Origin: Telmatactis stephensoni
Lineage: Eukaryota > Cnidaria > Anthozoa > Actiniaria > Isophelliidae
DNA: 64,000 nt
Reading direction: 5' to 3'
Assembly (NCBI GenBank): GCA_029948255.1
Contig: JALIZF010001864.1
Coordinates: forward strand, 186,001 to 250,000
Below are positions 12,499-24,162 of the stretch, in pieces. The notes under the pieces were generated by a model. It was not told where the DNA came from and searched no databases. It was given only the letters and a program-made list of their open reading frames with translations. The translations under genes and the position numbers were made by a program. The number at the start of each line of letters is the position of its first letter. Within the stretch, counting starts at the first letter, position 1.

Positions 12499-12826
12499 CC
12501 CGGGGGGCCGGGACTCCATGCAAGGGCGTGGCTGGACAATTTTTAACCCCTATAAAGAGATACCAGCTTATATACAAGCTAATGAACATTATTATGATGA
12601 ACATAAAATTGAACGTTCGACACGCTTTAGTTGGGCAATTTTCTTCTATTTGAGAGTGAGATAATAAGCGATGGGCTCTTTTGATGCCAGCCCTAAGAGA
12701 GACCAGGAAATGCTAAAACTTTAAACTTCAATTTTAACACCCTAAAAGATACCAAATCGCTGATTTTTACCTCGTAAGAGATACGACGAGCATACCCGAT
12801 CCTTTTACAATGGAGTCACCCCCGGG
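12499..12826. mobile_element. CCCGGGG-family MITE with 8-bp target duplication
   Basis: The element begins CCCGGGGGGCCGGGACTCC and ends GGAGTCACCCCCGGG. It is flanked on both sides by CAACCAGC (12491-12498 and 12827-12834). It is 328 bp with no coding capacity. The 8-bp duplication points to mobilisation by a hAT-superfamily transposase, which is inference from duplication length only. Confidence 0.8.
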
Positions 12827-13031
12827 CAACCAGCCAACTCTCTTTAATTGTGCAATTACGTTTTTAATTTGCACTGTAGTGCAATTACTTTTTCCTGTCG
12901 TGTTAACGATTAACATCGCTGCTCTCAACCAACCAGAATCGAGTAAATTTTTTATGTATATCATTATACGCTGTACCGCGTAAGAAGATATTGGCTCCAT
13001 ACTTATTGTCCTCAATTAGCCGAAGTTCCTA

Positions 13032-13091
13032 ATGGCGCCAAAACCACAGTGCGTTTTTATATTGTCATTTCTTTCGGCGATTGAAATTAAG
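13032..13091 (+). CDS. possible signal-peptide first exon (speculative)
   Basis: An ATG at 13032 opens a 20-residue hydrophobic-centred N terminus (MAPKPQCVFILSFLSAIEIK), directly followed by a good donor (AAG|GTAAGAG at 13092). This is the usual layout of a secreted-protein first exon. No downstream exon could be identified, so it may be chance or a relic. The frame also runs on unspliced to 13355 without family resemblance. Confidence 0.2.
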
Positions 13092-13648
13092 GTAAGAGAA
13101 ATTCTTCCTAGCTGTCAAGTTTTTAATCGCACTCAACGCCGAACGGTTGTCAGCCTAGAGACGTTCAACTCCCTCTGCTCCCTAGCTCCCTCCTGTCTGT
13201 TACCTATACTTCAACATTGTGGTTTGCATTGTGCATTAGATGGATGTCAATTATCATTTCCTGTCCAAGGAATACACATTTTACCAGAAAAATTGATTAC
13301 CATACTAGGTTACAAAAATGCTGAAATAGAGGTTTTTATAAATTTTGGTAGTTAAGTATAAGCTAGTATAGTTTATTTTATTGGATTTGGAGTCTTTAGA
13401 GAATGATTGACGTCCGTCAAACTAATGCAATTTGCAAACATCATATGAAAGTCTTGCTGGTCGCGCTTCGTCAGATTCGGCGGTAAAAACTGCTCTTTGT
13501 ATAAGCAAATGTGGCTTTAAAACACTGACCAAATGGTACTGAGAATGGCTGAGTTTAGTATTTATCTTGAACACGATAAAATCGCAAAACTCATATAGTC
13601 AGAATGAGCACATAGAGCTACATAAAATCCCGAAGTTTGGTGTTAATC

Positions 13649-13980
13649 CCCGGGGGGGGTACTCCCTATAATTGACTATACGGGGATGCTCCGCCCGAAA
13701 GGGGTACCTTTTTCAGGCCGCAGCTATGGGAAAGGGGTGCCTTTTTAGGGAAAGATATGTGAAAGGGGTACCTTTTTCGGGAAAAATGTATGAATTTTCG
13801 AAATTTGGTATGTGAAAGGGGCGATTTTTTGAAAATTTGCATGTGAAAGGGGTGCGATTTTCCGAAATTTACTATGTGAAAGGGGTACGATTTTCCGAAA
13901 TTTACTATGTGAAAGGGTAAGGGGTCGGGAGTCCGGGCGGAGCATACCCGTATAAAAAGTTTCGGAGTACCCCCCCCGGG
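13649..13980. mobile_element. CCCGGGG-family MITE with 8-bp target duplication and internal tandem repeats
   Basis: The terminal inverted repeats are about 47 bp. The left begins CCCGGGGGGGGTACTCC and includes GGGGATGCTCCGCCCG. The right ends GGAGTACCCCCCCCGGG. TGTTAATC occurs on both sides (13641-13648, 13981-13988). The interior consists of five or six units built around TATGTGAAAGGGGTACCTTTTTC. The element is 332 bp and non-coding. Confidence 0.88.
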
Positions 13981-13999
13981 TGTTAATCGGTTTAATATT

Positions 14000-16180
14000 G
14001 AATGACTAACAGCCGTGCAAAAATGCTAGAATTTACAAAGAAATGTATGGTTGTAGAGACATTTGTGGACATTTGTCCCGGAAAACCGGAAAATTCGAAG
14101 AACTCGCTTGAGTTATGCCGGACTGTGCCATCTTAAAACTGGCAGAAAAAATGAGCTACAACATTTACATGGACAAACGCCCACGTGGAAAGCAGAGTGT
14201 CAGTGTCAGTGTCAGTCTATTAAAAGGAGCGATGTTATCTTATAAAGCTATTATTTACGCATAAGTCTTTGGTTGAAGTTCTTTTTTTTCAGTGAAACCG
14301 AGTTAAGATCATTGGAGTTTGTTATTAAGCGTCCATTACAGCATTTGTGACAACTAGCTTTGAGCCGGCTAAGATCAGTCTGTACTTGTACTTCATTATA
14401 TGGGATAACTATACGTGATCAATCACTAATCAAGAATCAAAAAAGTTTGTTACTATTTTAAGAATCTGTCGTATCTCATCCGCCAGCTTATCTTTGTGAT
14501 TTAGTCATATTTACACTAGGAAGTGCGCGATTATCAGTGTGATGCAAGAGTGCGTTTCTGGTTTCAGGTTTTGTTTCCTCGTTTCGATCAGTTACTGTTT
14601 TATGTTTTGTGCACGTTTTTTAAATCTTCGTTTCTTTGCTGGTTTGTACATCGTTCGTTTCGATCGATCTATCGTTTGTTTGTTTGTTTGTTTGTTTGCT
14701 TGTTTTGTTGTTTAAGGAAGAAAGCACTAGAAGATATGGCAGTGTTGCTAAAGAGAGTAAATTCAAGGATCGTCATTCATAGATCTTAGATCGTGTAGGA
14801 ATTACTAATTTGTAATGTCATGAGCTGAATTTCATTAGTATTCAAATATTAGCTGATTCGGTCTTATTAGCTCCTCCAGATAAACTTAAGAACCAATATA
14901 TCATTGGCATTCTTACTCGAACTCATTACTTAACACGAATATTACTGTCAACCATGAAATTTGAATGAAAAAGTTCGTTAAAAAAATGTCCACGAAACAA
15001 TATTCACTCTGCCCTATGAACTGAGAAAAATTAGTTTGTAGGAATTTTAATCACCATTTTAAGTCCATATCGTAAATGTGGCAGACTTTTTTAATTCATC
15101 AATTCTATATTATCACCTCAGTACAAGTCGCTCGTACTTAGCAGGTGAAAGCATGCGCAATTGAAAAAAAATGCATGACAATCCCACAAGTCAATTGACA
15201 TTTGAGCCATGCTTTGACGTCTCGAGTTTTAACCAAGATTGTATCAAATTTTCAGGTAGCAAGATCTGGCCTTTTTAAATCCAAGACACTTTGAAAAGGT
15301 AATTTTTAAGTATTAAGTATTAATTTACTGGACTTCAAAGACTTCAAAGTTTGCCAGAATATTGATATGTTTTCAAGCGTTCATTTCCCGTAAAAAAAGC
15401 AGTTAAACTAGCAGATGTTTCAACTCGCACGCCTATGATATCCCGAAGAAAAACAAATATTAGATTTGAAAGGCTAAAATGTAGGAAAAAGTGAGTGTAT
15501 CGAAGTCTTGACGATCCATTTCTTTGCTTGTGTCTTAGTCAATTTGCAGTTCTAAGTGTTTTACCTTCAATGCTAAGTGTTTACAGTGGCCCTCACCTAT
15601 TTATTTGGCTGGCTGACTGGTCTAAATTTCAGTCGAATCTTTCAGTATCATAATCTTTGTCGATTGTCGACTTCACAACCTCGTAAGATCGAGCGATTCT
15701 ATTGGCTCGCTATCTTGGAATCTACTTCCCAATATGAATAACGTAAGCTCGGGATATTGAGCTTTTCAGCAAACTGGTCTCTTTTAAGGAAGAAAAATTA
15801 AAAATGCTAAAACAAGATCATGACAATCTTTCAGTATCATAATCTTTGTCGATTTCTAAAAATTTTGGAATACTGAATGCTCAATCACTGAATTGCGTAG
15901 AAATAAAAAAATTTCATTTCTTAAATAGATTCTTTTAGCAACACAAATTTTGAAATTAAAGGTAACTGGAAAATCTTGACTGACAATTTAGAGAACATTT
16001 AGACGAAAAAAAAAACCGGAATAAATTTCGTAATAATTGGCGGAACGATCACATGTACAAGATTATGACAACAACAAGCTTTTGTCCATAATAAACACAA
16101 GTTTTCCAGAATCTATTACCGAGGCAAAGGATTACAATTGTCCTCTAATCTAGAATGTGTTTAAAAACACTAAGAAAGGT
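14000..16180. other. intergenic, no gene seen
   Basis: Contains a GTTT microsatellite (about 14671-14712). It also has a 30-nt sequence repeated exactly at 15636-15665 and 15825-15854. No coding exon recognised. Confidence 0.4.
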
Positions 16181-16188
16181 GCTACTAG

Positions 16189-16357
16189 CAGTAGGCGGAT
16201 CCAGGATTTTTCCAAGGGGCCGGGTTCCGTTTCTTAAAGTCAGCTGTGTATAATATTCTATTCATTGGTCGATGTTTGACAAATAATGGCTTAAAACCTC
16301 TTAAAACCTTCAAGGGGGGTTCCGTAGAACCCATGGGACCCCCTGGATCCGCCACTG
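16189..16357. mobile_element. 169-bp MITE with CAGTGGCGGATCCAGG ends
   Basis: The left end CAGTAGGCGGATCCAGG and the right end CCTGGATCCGCCACTG are inverted repeats with one indel. ACTAG flanks both ends (16184-16188 and 16358-16362), a candidate 5-bp target duplication. Non-coding interior. Confidence 0.7.
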
Positions 16358-16468
16358 ACTAGCTAAAGACTGAGTACAGCTACTGACAGTATTTGTAGAG
16401 ACCAAACATGTTCCCAGTGTCTGCAAACGAGGCTTACTTTCGCGCGCTTTGTCACGCTTTGTTATTAG

Positions 16469-16590
16469 AGTCGATTTCGTATGACTGTGAAAACGGCACC
16501 ACACGATCACGGCACGGTTACGGCATGAATTTCGAATGTTTTTATAGACAACACGGCACTGGCACGGTCACGGCACGGCGCGGTTTCTGA
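16469..16590. repeat. copy of TTTCGTATGA repeat
   Basis: GATTTCGTATGACTGTGAAA followed by an ACGGCAC-rich body (TTTTTATAGACAACACGGCAC) is nearly identical to 24034-24162. This copy lacks the right inverted end seen in the other. It sits just upstream of GPCR 2. Confidence 0.65.
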
Positions 16591-16734
16591 GTTAATAGAG
16601 AGGGAAAACGTCAGTTCGAATAGGAAAAAACTGTGCCTTCTCTTTCTCGAAAACGTATAGTCTAGGCCTCGAATTAACACAGTTTTTTTCCTATCCACAC
16701 TTAATTCCCAGCCGGTAAATCAGTAACATGTATC

Positions 16735-16829
16735 TTTTGATTCTCACGGGACTGATCGAATCTCAGCCAACAAATTAGAGAATTATAATTAAGACTTGCT
16801 TTTTTCTTGCAGGGTAATTTCCACCGGAC
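16735..16829 (+). promoter_or_regulatory. 5' flank and splice acceptor of GPCR 2
   Basis: Near copy of 718-814. A pyrimidine tract ends in CAG at 16810-16812, 17 nt before the ATG, followed by the same GGTAATTTCCACCGGAC leader. Conservation of the acceptor and leader between paralogues supports a 5'UTR intron. Confidence 0.6.
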
Positions 16830-17996
16830 ATGGAATATAATCTATCAGTTCTCACCAATACATCGAATACCACCTCTCCCCAACACAGTGTGTCAGAGAT
16901 CCAGATTGCTCTTTATGGCGTGCTTCTTGTTCTGTCTCTTTTTGGTAACATTCTTCTCATTGTTGTGATATTCTACAACAAAGACCTGAGAACCCATTTT
17001 AACTACCTAATTGTGAACATGGCTATCTCTGACCTGTTCGTCCCTATTCTGGCAATTCCTTTCAGAATTTATCACTTTTCTAGTGCACATAAGCTGAATG
17101 GCTGGTTGATCGGAGGAGTACCTGGGAAAATCCTTTGTAAAGTCGGTTATTTCTTGGCAGACATAGCAGCAACCGTCTCAGCCTTCACTTTGGTAATTGT
17201 TGCAATAGGAAGATATGTAGCCATAGTTCACCCATTCAATCTCAGACTTAGAGATGGACTGAACAAAAAAAATACATACCTCATTGCTCTAACCTGGTTG
17301 AGTGCGATGGCATTCTATTCTCCATACCTATATTACTTCAAGCTCCTCAAGAACAAAGATGGAACATTTTCGTGTCGCTTGGAAATGCATGCAGCAGCCT
17401 TCCAAGTTCATATTATTCTTTCCATATTTCTAGTTTTCGTTATTCCTTTCACTATCATAACGATATTGTACTCAATTATGATATGCAAACTGCTTAAAAA
17501 ATCACGAGATGTCCAGGAGATGTTTGACGACAATTTGGCTCGCCGTCGTCAAAAAAGAAACAAACAAACTTTCTTTATAAGCGTGTTTGTAATTCTAGGG
17601 TGCTTTCTTTCCCTTGGGCCAATATACATCTTTTATTTGTTGTGGTTCGTTATCTGGAAAGAGGATATTCTTTCTCACATTGGAGTAGAAGCATTCGACA
17701 AAATGTTTTTAATATTTCAGTTCATGTTCCACTGCAGTGCAGTCGTCAATCCCTGCATCTATTTTGTTTTCGTCAAAAGCTTTCAACAAGGACTTAAATG
17801 TTTGTTTGGCTGCAAAAAGTCTTCTATACAAGATAGAACCTCTACTGTGCATATAACTTGCACAAGTGCAGGCAGACTATCCTTTTTCAAGACAGATGAT
17901 GGTACTGAGCAGATAGAAATGGCGCCTGTCTCAAAAAGTGACTCTAAGACTTTAAGACAAACCAATGCTGACGCAAGTACAATTGTATCAGTATAG
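16830..17996 (+). CDS. class A G-protein-coupled receptor, GPCR 2 (tandem paralogue)
   Basis: Intact 388-residue, single-exon receptor colinear with GPCR 1 through about residue 340, with roughly 85-90% identity judged by eye. It keeps all the landmarks: N-terminal sequons, Asn40, Asp68, Cys103/Cys182, GRY 127-129, Trp156, Pro206, Pro264 and NPCIY 307-311. Differences cluster in the first extracellular loop (86-93), the third intracellular loop (222-240), TM6 and the third extracellular loop (250-294). After the shared TDDG-EQIEM the C-terminal tails are unrelated, this one being Ser/Thr-rich and ending near STIVSV. Changes in loops and tail would be expected to affect ligand preference, G-protein coupling or arrestin/PDZ contacts, but that is inference. 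Confidence 0.93.
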   Translation: MEYNLSVLTNTSNTTSPQHSVSEIQIALYGVLLVLSLFGNILLIVVIFYNKDLRTHFNYLIVNMAISDLFVPILAIPFRIYHFSSAHKLNGWLIGGVPGKILCKVGYFLADIAATVSAFTLVIVAIGRYVAIVHPFNLRLRDGLNKKNTYLIALTWLSAMAFYSPYLYYFKLLKNKDGTFSCRLEMHAAAFQVHIILSIFLVFVIPFTIITILYSIMICKLLKKSRDVQEMFDDNLARRRQKRNKQTFFISVFVILGCFLSLGPIYIFYLLWFVIWKEDILSHIGVEAFDKMFLIFQFMFHCSAVVNPCIYFVFVKSFQQGLKCLFGCKKSSIQDRTSTVHITCTSAGRLSFFKTDDGTEQIEMAPVSKSDSKTLRQTNADASTIVSV

Positions 17997-20900
17997 ACAT
18001 AGCGATTTTGTGCTTGATTCCAAGGGAGGAAATGAAAAGAAATACAATTGCAATGCATTATGGGACATTTCCAAGATGGCGGCCAAACGGTATTCTTTAT
18101 TTCGGGTTGTAAAAAGAGCCATTTTTCATGCACTTTTAATCATCGAGAATGAATTCCAAAAAAACATCCATTTTTCTTCTCAAAATCAGATTTTTCTTTT
18201 TGCAAAAGTCGTAAAACTAGTGTGTTTTCACGATGGTTTTTGTACCAACACGATCTCCGGAAAAAAAACGTTTGTTATTAAAATTTGTGTGACGTCGCGC
18301 GCGCGCTCGTTGAGTCAAATGCGCAGAGCACAATGCGCGCCGGAATTATGGGTCACCATCCTTAACAACGATTGCCTGGATATAGTTGTCGATTTTTATT
18401 CAGTGATATTAATTAAATCTGTACATACTCGTTCGGGGATACTTCGATATATTTTTGATGGGGTGATCGTCGTACCTCCTACGGGTGAAAATCACGCGAG
18501 ATGGTGTATCATTTAGGCCATTCATGGTCAGACTCTGGTACTTTTCAGGAAATTGGTTGATTTAATGGTTCGTTGTAAGGGTAAAAATAGCTTGAGCCAC
18601 GCCAGTTTTCCTTTTAGGGATGAAAGTAGTACTACAATTCTGGTCAGAATGTCTGGGACAGTTCAAATACAAATCCGTATTTTTTCCATCATCCAATATA
18701 TAATATCGTTGATTCTCGGCTTTTTCCTCCCCCCTCCCCTTCCAAACAATGTTGCAGTTACCAGGACATGTACCCGTCTTTCCCAGTCCCAACTGAAAGC
18801 CAACATTTAGCGGAGGGGGAGGGGGGAGGGTGTTGTTAGGGTCAGGGGTGCACAAAATCCACCCTGTCCCAAACTAATTGGTCCAGGATTGTAATTCTGA
18901 AACTCTCCTTTTCAAGGTGGTTTTCATTATTTCTATACATTTTTCTTGGGCTTTCACCTTATAAAGTAATATTTTCGATAATTATCCACGGCCAAAATAT
19001 AATGGACTCTCCCGGATTTGATTATTTATTTATAGGAAATGGAATTTCACTCAAATGAATAAAAAAATATGGTAAAAATTAAGTTTTTTAAAAATCATTT
19101 GTAGTTAAAGAGAGTTTAATTCTAATTCTTATCTTATTAAGAAAAATCAATAGGCCTCATCAGGCTCTGTGCGATTATTGTCGAAAGGAACCTGTTTCAT
19201 TGAAGAAAGTAAAATTAATTGAACTTTCATTTTATCAATTGTAGAAATTGTAGTCATTATGGTATATTAGAGGTATAGGTTGTATGTAAAGGAATAAAAG
19301 CGATTAAAAAGTTAAACGATGATATCAACATACAAATATTTTAAATAATGACTGTCCGATTACAAGTATAAAATCTCTGTAAAATTACTTCGCATTCGTG
19401 GTTACGATTTAAGCGTTTCCTTACCACATGTTACCAGAAAATTGCCCTGGCATGGGTTCCGAGTCTTCACAATTTAGTCAGTTACTTTGAACTAAAATTC
19501 TTTTTCGTTTGGAACATGATTTGATCACTGTAAGCAGCTGGAAAGTGAGCAACATGTAGATGGGGAAATTGTTCCGCCATTTTTGAAGGATGATATCATT
19601 ACCAAATATGGTCATAAAACGCTTGTTTTGCTCATTTGAATATTCCGGAGCACGGTACCAGAGAAATGTATTGTTGTTACACATTTCAACCCCTTATGAG
19701 TTTCTGTACTCGAAACGTTACGAGGAGCGAGTTGAAATTACACAAAAGAGGATTCGCATATCATAAACAAGCCTTACAAGTGAATTGTAAAGGTGATTAA
19801 GATTTTACATACGTACGTACTTTTCACGGGTTAGCTACGCACATCATGTGAAACGTGGTCCAAAATGCTTTGACTACAAATAACGAAGAATTTGCTTCAG
19901 TGCATGCAACCAAACCATTCTGACATCGCGTGTACTTAAATTGAAACCAGTGAGCACCAATCTTGAAATGAGCGAAAATGTGTGCCTAGTCGAAGTCGAC
20001 TTATACCGATCGTAGTCCCTAGTCTCTATCTCCCATGATTCATACAGAGAAGGGCGGAGGGCGGTACGAGGGCAGTGGGTCGAATTACAGTACTGAATCC
20101 CATAGCTCCCATGAAACTCGCGCGCTGATTGGCTATCGAGCCCATCGAGGAGGGAGAATCAGCGTGGAATCACCCACTTACACAGGCAGCCCGCGATTGT
20201 TTTGTTTCCTTTCCCTTCTTATAATCGGTGTATGAAAAATACAGCAAAGGGACTGATGATTACGCCTAACACAAGCGTTTGTACTCCGCCATAAATATTT
20301 GGTGTCGTTCGACAACTTCGACATGCATGATAATTTTTTATCCTTTCATGCAGTAGCAAAATGCTTCGCTTATTTCAATAAAAAGAAAGATTATTTCCGG
20401 TTGCAGTCATAGACGTTTACGGAGACAAAACGACAGAAACTTACAGTCCGGTAGAGTTGTTTGACGGCGATTTATTTTCGACTGAAGTTTTGAACGAGTC
20501 ATCTTTTTTGACCGGATCCAAAAAACTCACTGTAAAAAGGCGTTCAAAACATAACAAAACCAGCAAGAGTAGAAAACTACCACGTCTTGATACCAGCGTT
20601 TTGAAAGTTGGGAAAACAAGATTTTCGATTTCACTTAATATTTTTTTCTGCATGCAGTGTCAATGAAATGCTCCAAACCAAATTTCAGTCCCGACATACA
20701 ATTAAGTGTTGTTTTCGACGTTCCTTGAAGTTCCTTCAAGATAATGTTCAGATGGCTCTCATTTGTAATTTTAGAAAAATAAAGTAAATTTTCTCGTAGT
20801 TTGACGAAACTTGGTCTACTTAAGCACTTTCGTTCCTTAGATACTCAACACGAGGCTGAAGTCAGTGAGACGATTTTTATTCACGACTACAGCTTTGTTC

Positions 20901-22018
20901 TCATTTCGCTGGCTATTTTTGTGTACTTGCGCTTTGAAAAATGGGCAAAATTGGCTTTATTTATTTTTGCATTTCCGCTATGGGATTCAAGGAACATTTA
21001 TTTCCCGACTCGGGAATTCCACTTTGACCTTCACTCGAAAACTGAAACGGTATTTAATTTCGCGACTCGTGCGATATCGTATAAATAGATCTGTATTCTT
21101 GTAATCTATTCACACTGACGATGAGGTGAGTCACCTCGAAACATGTTTGTGACAAATAAAAAGTTCAAACTTAAAAATGTCATCACAGTCATCAGAATTG
21201 TATGTTTATTTCTGGTACATAGACCATTTGGATAGCGTTTTTCTCGTTTATATTAAACGTGGAATTCCCTCGTCATCCAGTGAATTTTCCTACCTATAAA
21301 ATCAACATCTTTGAAAATTTAATTAAAAAGAATAAGATATAAATATCGCGAAAATTATAAAGTAGCCATCATAGAAAACGTGTTCTTTCTCATTCTTTTG
21401 CCTGGTGGGACTCACGTACAATATCCTATTTTGTCTTTCTCGATGGTGGACACTTCACCTGCTCATCCTGTTTTTCGTGCTGGTTTTGAGAGTCTTAAGA
21501 TCCACTTGTTTACCGTACCGTCAAATATGAGAAAGCATTGTCGGAAATTATACTAACTAAATCATTCCATTTTTGCATAATGGTTTCAAGATCTACTCGA
21601 CTACCATCAAAAAGAGAATTAAAGCATTGCCCGAAATTACTGTTTGTAAAATCAAAAAGCACGAAAATGTTCATGGAGGAAACTAGATTAGCTTCACACT
21701 GATTCGTTACGTTGTATTTGAAAATTAGCAACTTTTTCCTCTCAATCGACGAATAGAGAAACGTTGATCGGGTGTGGGAACGAGATCAAAATCATTTTAT
21801 TACTGCATGTAAAGCTACGCGCGTAACAAACAAGCCATAAGTATATAACAAGATCCCTAGATTTGTATCTATATTTCCAAATTAGTAAGAACTACAATGC
21901 AGTGAGACAATTTATGTTCAGTGGGTTGCGGCTTTCTTTTCCACTTTATATTTACATATTTTTACCCTCCTTAAAGTCTAAACGCAAACGGAAATCGAAT
22001 AGTCTATTGTTCAAGATA
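17997..22018. other. intergenic, no gene seen
   Basis: A 183-residue open frame runs from 17965 into this region but has no family features. G-rich sequence at about 18810-18832. A short frame at 20457-20666 (lysine-rich) is not recognisable. At 21115-21143 there is a stem-loop motif discussed with the hammerhead-like site at 58301. Confidence 0.4.
21113..21155 (+). other. stem-loop followed by CGAAACATGT (retroelement-tail-like motif)
   Basis: CTGACGATGAGGT..ACCTCGAAAC forms a 5-bp GAGGT/ACCTC stem with a GAGTC loop. It is followed by ACAAATAAA. The arrangement parallels the motif at 58301-58353, but the hammerhead core CTGATGA is not intact here. Confidence 0.3.
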
Positions 22019-22494
22019 TTAAGAGGAGATTTTTTCACTATCGATTAATAATTGCTAATTGTGCCACAAACTAGCCCTTCTTGCAAATTATAATTCAAAT
22101 TTTTGCTTTGGATACGATAAACACTCAAATTTCATTGTTAACAGTTAGAAGAAACTGATCTAATAAGATATAATGCTTGTTTTAAACTGTTTTTGGTCTT
22201 GTACAAAGTTGTTACTTTATATTGATTTGTATTTAAATTTAGCAACTTTCAAGCAGATTGCAAAGAAAATGTATGGAAAATGAGCAACTTGAGGCCTAAA
22301 CCTCCCTTTGGTTTCAAATTTTCACTTTGGATTAACACTTTAATTCAACTTTTATCAACCAAAACCAACTACAAACAACCTAAACTCTCTGTAAGAAATA
22401 ACTTTAGCTTTGAACAACACTTAATTACTCACTGAAATTCGACTGAGAGGTTTTTGTTGCTCAATGCTTGAATATGAGAAAATCTCCTCTTTAA
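22019..22494. mobile_element. about 470-bp MITE-like repeat, copy 1
   Basis: Begins TTAAGAGGAGATTTT and ends AAAATCTCCTCTTTAA, giving a short terminal inverted repeat with TTAA at both edges. A diverged copy in the same orientation lies at 27735-28200. Shared interior words are CTTTGGATTAACACTT, ACAAACAACCTAAACT and TTTTTGTTGC. Confidence 0.65.
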
Positions 22495-23530
22495 AGAATA
22501 AACATTACATGCAGATAAAGGGGAAAAAGGTAAATCTGATTAACAAAATTGACAGAGTGACGACAATTGTTAATGCGATATACATGTAACGTCACAAGTT
22601 ACTTTATTTCCAACGAAACTCTGCTTTCTTTATATTTTTTACATAAATAAATTAATAAATAGTCTTGTCTTGTATATCAAAAGGAAAATTAGTTTTCAGT
22701 TTATTTCACGTTCATGTTGATATCTATCCTTAAAGGCAAGCCCACCTACAAAGAGATAGATTGTGGTAAATGCCGACAAAACACGAGGGTAAAATGTTAT
22801 CCTGAGCAATGTTATTGAGCAGTAATATCTTCTAGAATTGTTTTCATTTAAATGGCATTTCAGAGTGGCGTCTTTGATTACGAGAATTAAGTGCCGCTTT
22901 GTTTGTGAAATAAATCTTTTTTCTTTCTTTCAAGTATTTTGTTGTTCTTTTTCCTAATCAACTTCAGAAACTGAGAGACACAGCAAATTTTCCTTAGTGC
23001 AAATCAGTCTATCAAATATACCCGCCCACTCATGCCATCTGCGCAAACCGTTTCTCCTGGGAATGTTTATGCTCTTTTCCAACTGAGAGTACTGAATATT
23101 CATGAACTTTATGTTACTTAAGAGAAACCTTTTAACAAATAACAGGAGTAAGACATGAAGCAGCTAGTTCCGCGGCAATGACTTCTAATACTATACTCAC
23201 GAGAAGATTTCTTCCAGCCGACCGTAAAATCTTAACGACCTGAAAAGCACTAACGAGCTGAAGTGGTGCAGCGCAGACGTGTGGCACAAGGTAAGAAGGT
23301 GACTGCTCGTTTTAATGTTAAAACCTGAATAGTATACATACAGAACCAGTTTTTTAAAGGTTCCGTTGTAACGAACTTTCATCGACCCATGAACTACAAA
23401 TGTGGACAGTTTTTAACCTTGTTAAATTGTTTATTATTAAGAAACAACTTTTTCGGTCGTTCAATTTTACTTCGTTATATCAAAGTTAAGTTCGTTATAT
23501 CAAAGTTGTTGTTGTTATTGTTGTTATTGT
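22495..23530. other. intergenic, no gene seen
   Basis: No exon recognised. A GTTGTT/ATTGTT microsatellite-like tract at about 23506-23532 borders the next element. Confidence 0.4.
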
Positions 23531-23532
23531 TG

Positions 23533-23782
23533 CACTGCAAAAACGCGCGAGTGAATTTACTCAAAAACTTGAGTGCATCCACAGTAACTCACTTATCCGA
23601 GTAAACTTTACTCAGTTATTTGACTAACTTAGTACCTTTTCCTCAAATAACTAAAATAACTAAATAACTGCATACCCTTTACTCAAATAGCTAAGTAACA
23701 TTGCTTGGATAAGTGAGTTACTGTGGATGCATCGATTTACATGATCCAGTTTTGGTTAAATTATTCGCGCGTTTTTGCAGTG
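23533..23782. mobile_element. 250-bp MITE, CACTGCAAAAACGCGCG termini
   Basis: Ends CACTGCAAAAACGCGCGA and TCGCGCGTTTTTGCAGTG are perfect inverted repeats. Inside, GCATCCACAGTAACTCAC and its exact reverse complement form a second inverted repeat of 24 bp (continuing into TTATCC). Non-coding. Superfamily not assigned. Confidence 0.8.
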
Positions 23783-24033
23783 TGTTTTTGTTGTTGTTTT
23801 CCGTTGTTATCTACTGCATTATTGATATCTGGAGCTAAAAACGGTTAAAAAGCGATATAGGTTAACTTATATAGTGACACTTCTAGGCCTGAGGAAAATA
23901 ATCAAATGTTTGTGGTGGTGAAATTTACACCAAAACAGATCTAATAACGTTTTAGGTCTTGATGATTGTTGATGCAATGTTTTTTGATTATAAATCTACA
24001 GCATATAATAACGTGAAATAGTGAGATACAGGA

Positions 24034-24162
24034 TATTTCGTATGACTGTTAAAACGGCACCGCACAGTCACGGCATGGTTACGGCAGGAATTTCGAATGT
24101 TTTTATAGACAACACGGCACTGACACGGAACGGTGCGATCCGTTTCACACTCATACGAAATC
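24034..24162. mobile_element. MITE with ATTTCGTATGA ends
   Basis: Left ATTTCGTATGACTGTTAAAA and right TTTCACACTCATACGAAAT are inverted repeats around an ACGGCAC-rich body. A related copy lies at 16469-16590. Confidence 0.65.

Noticed and set aside
17965..18516. 183-residue open frame overlapping the end of GPCR 2
   Set aside because: Out of frame with the receptor, no recognisable domain, and reads through repeat-like DNA (CATTATGGGACATTTCCAAG and GCGCGC tracts).
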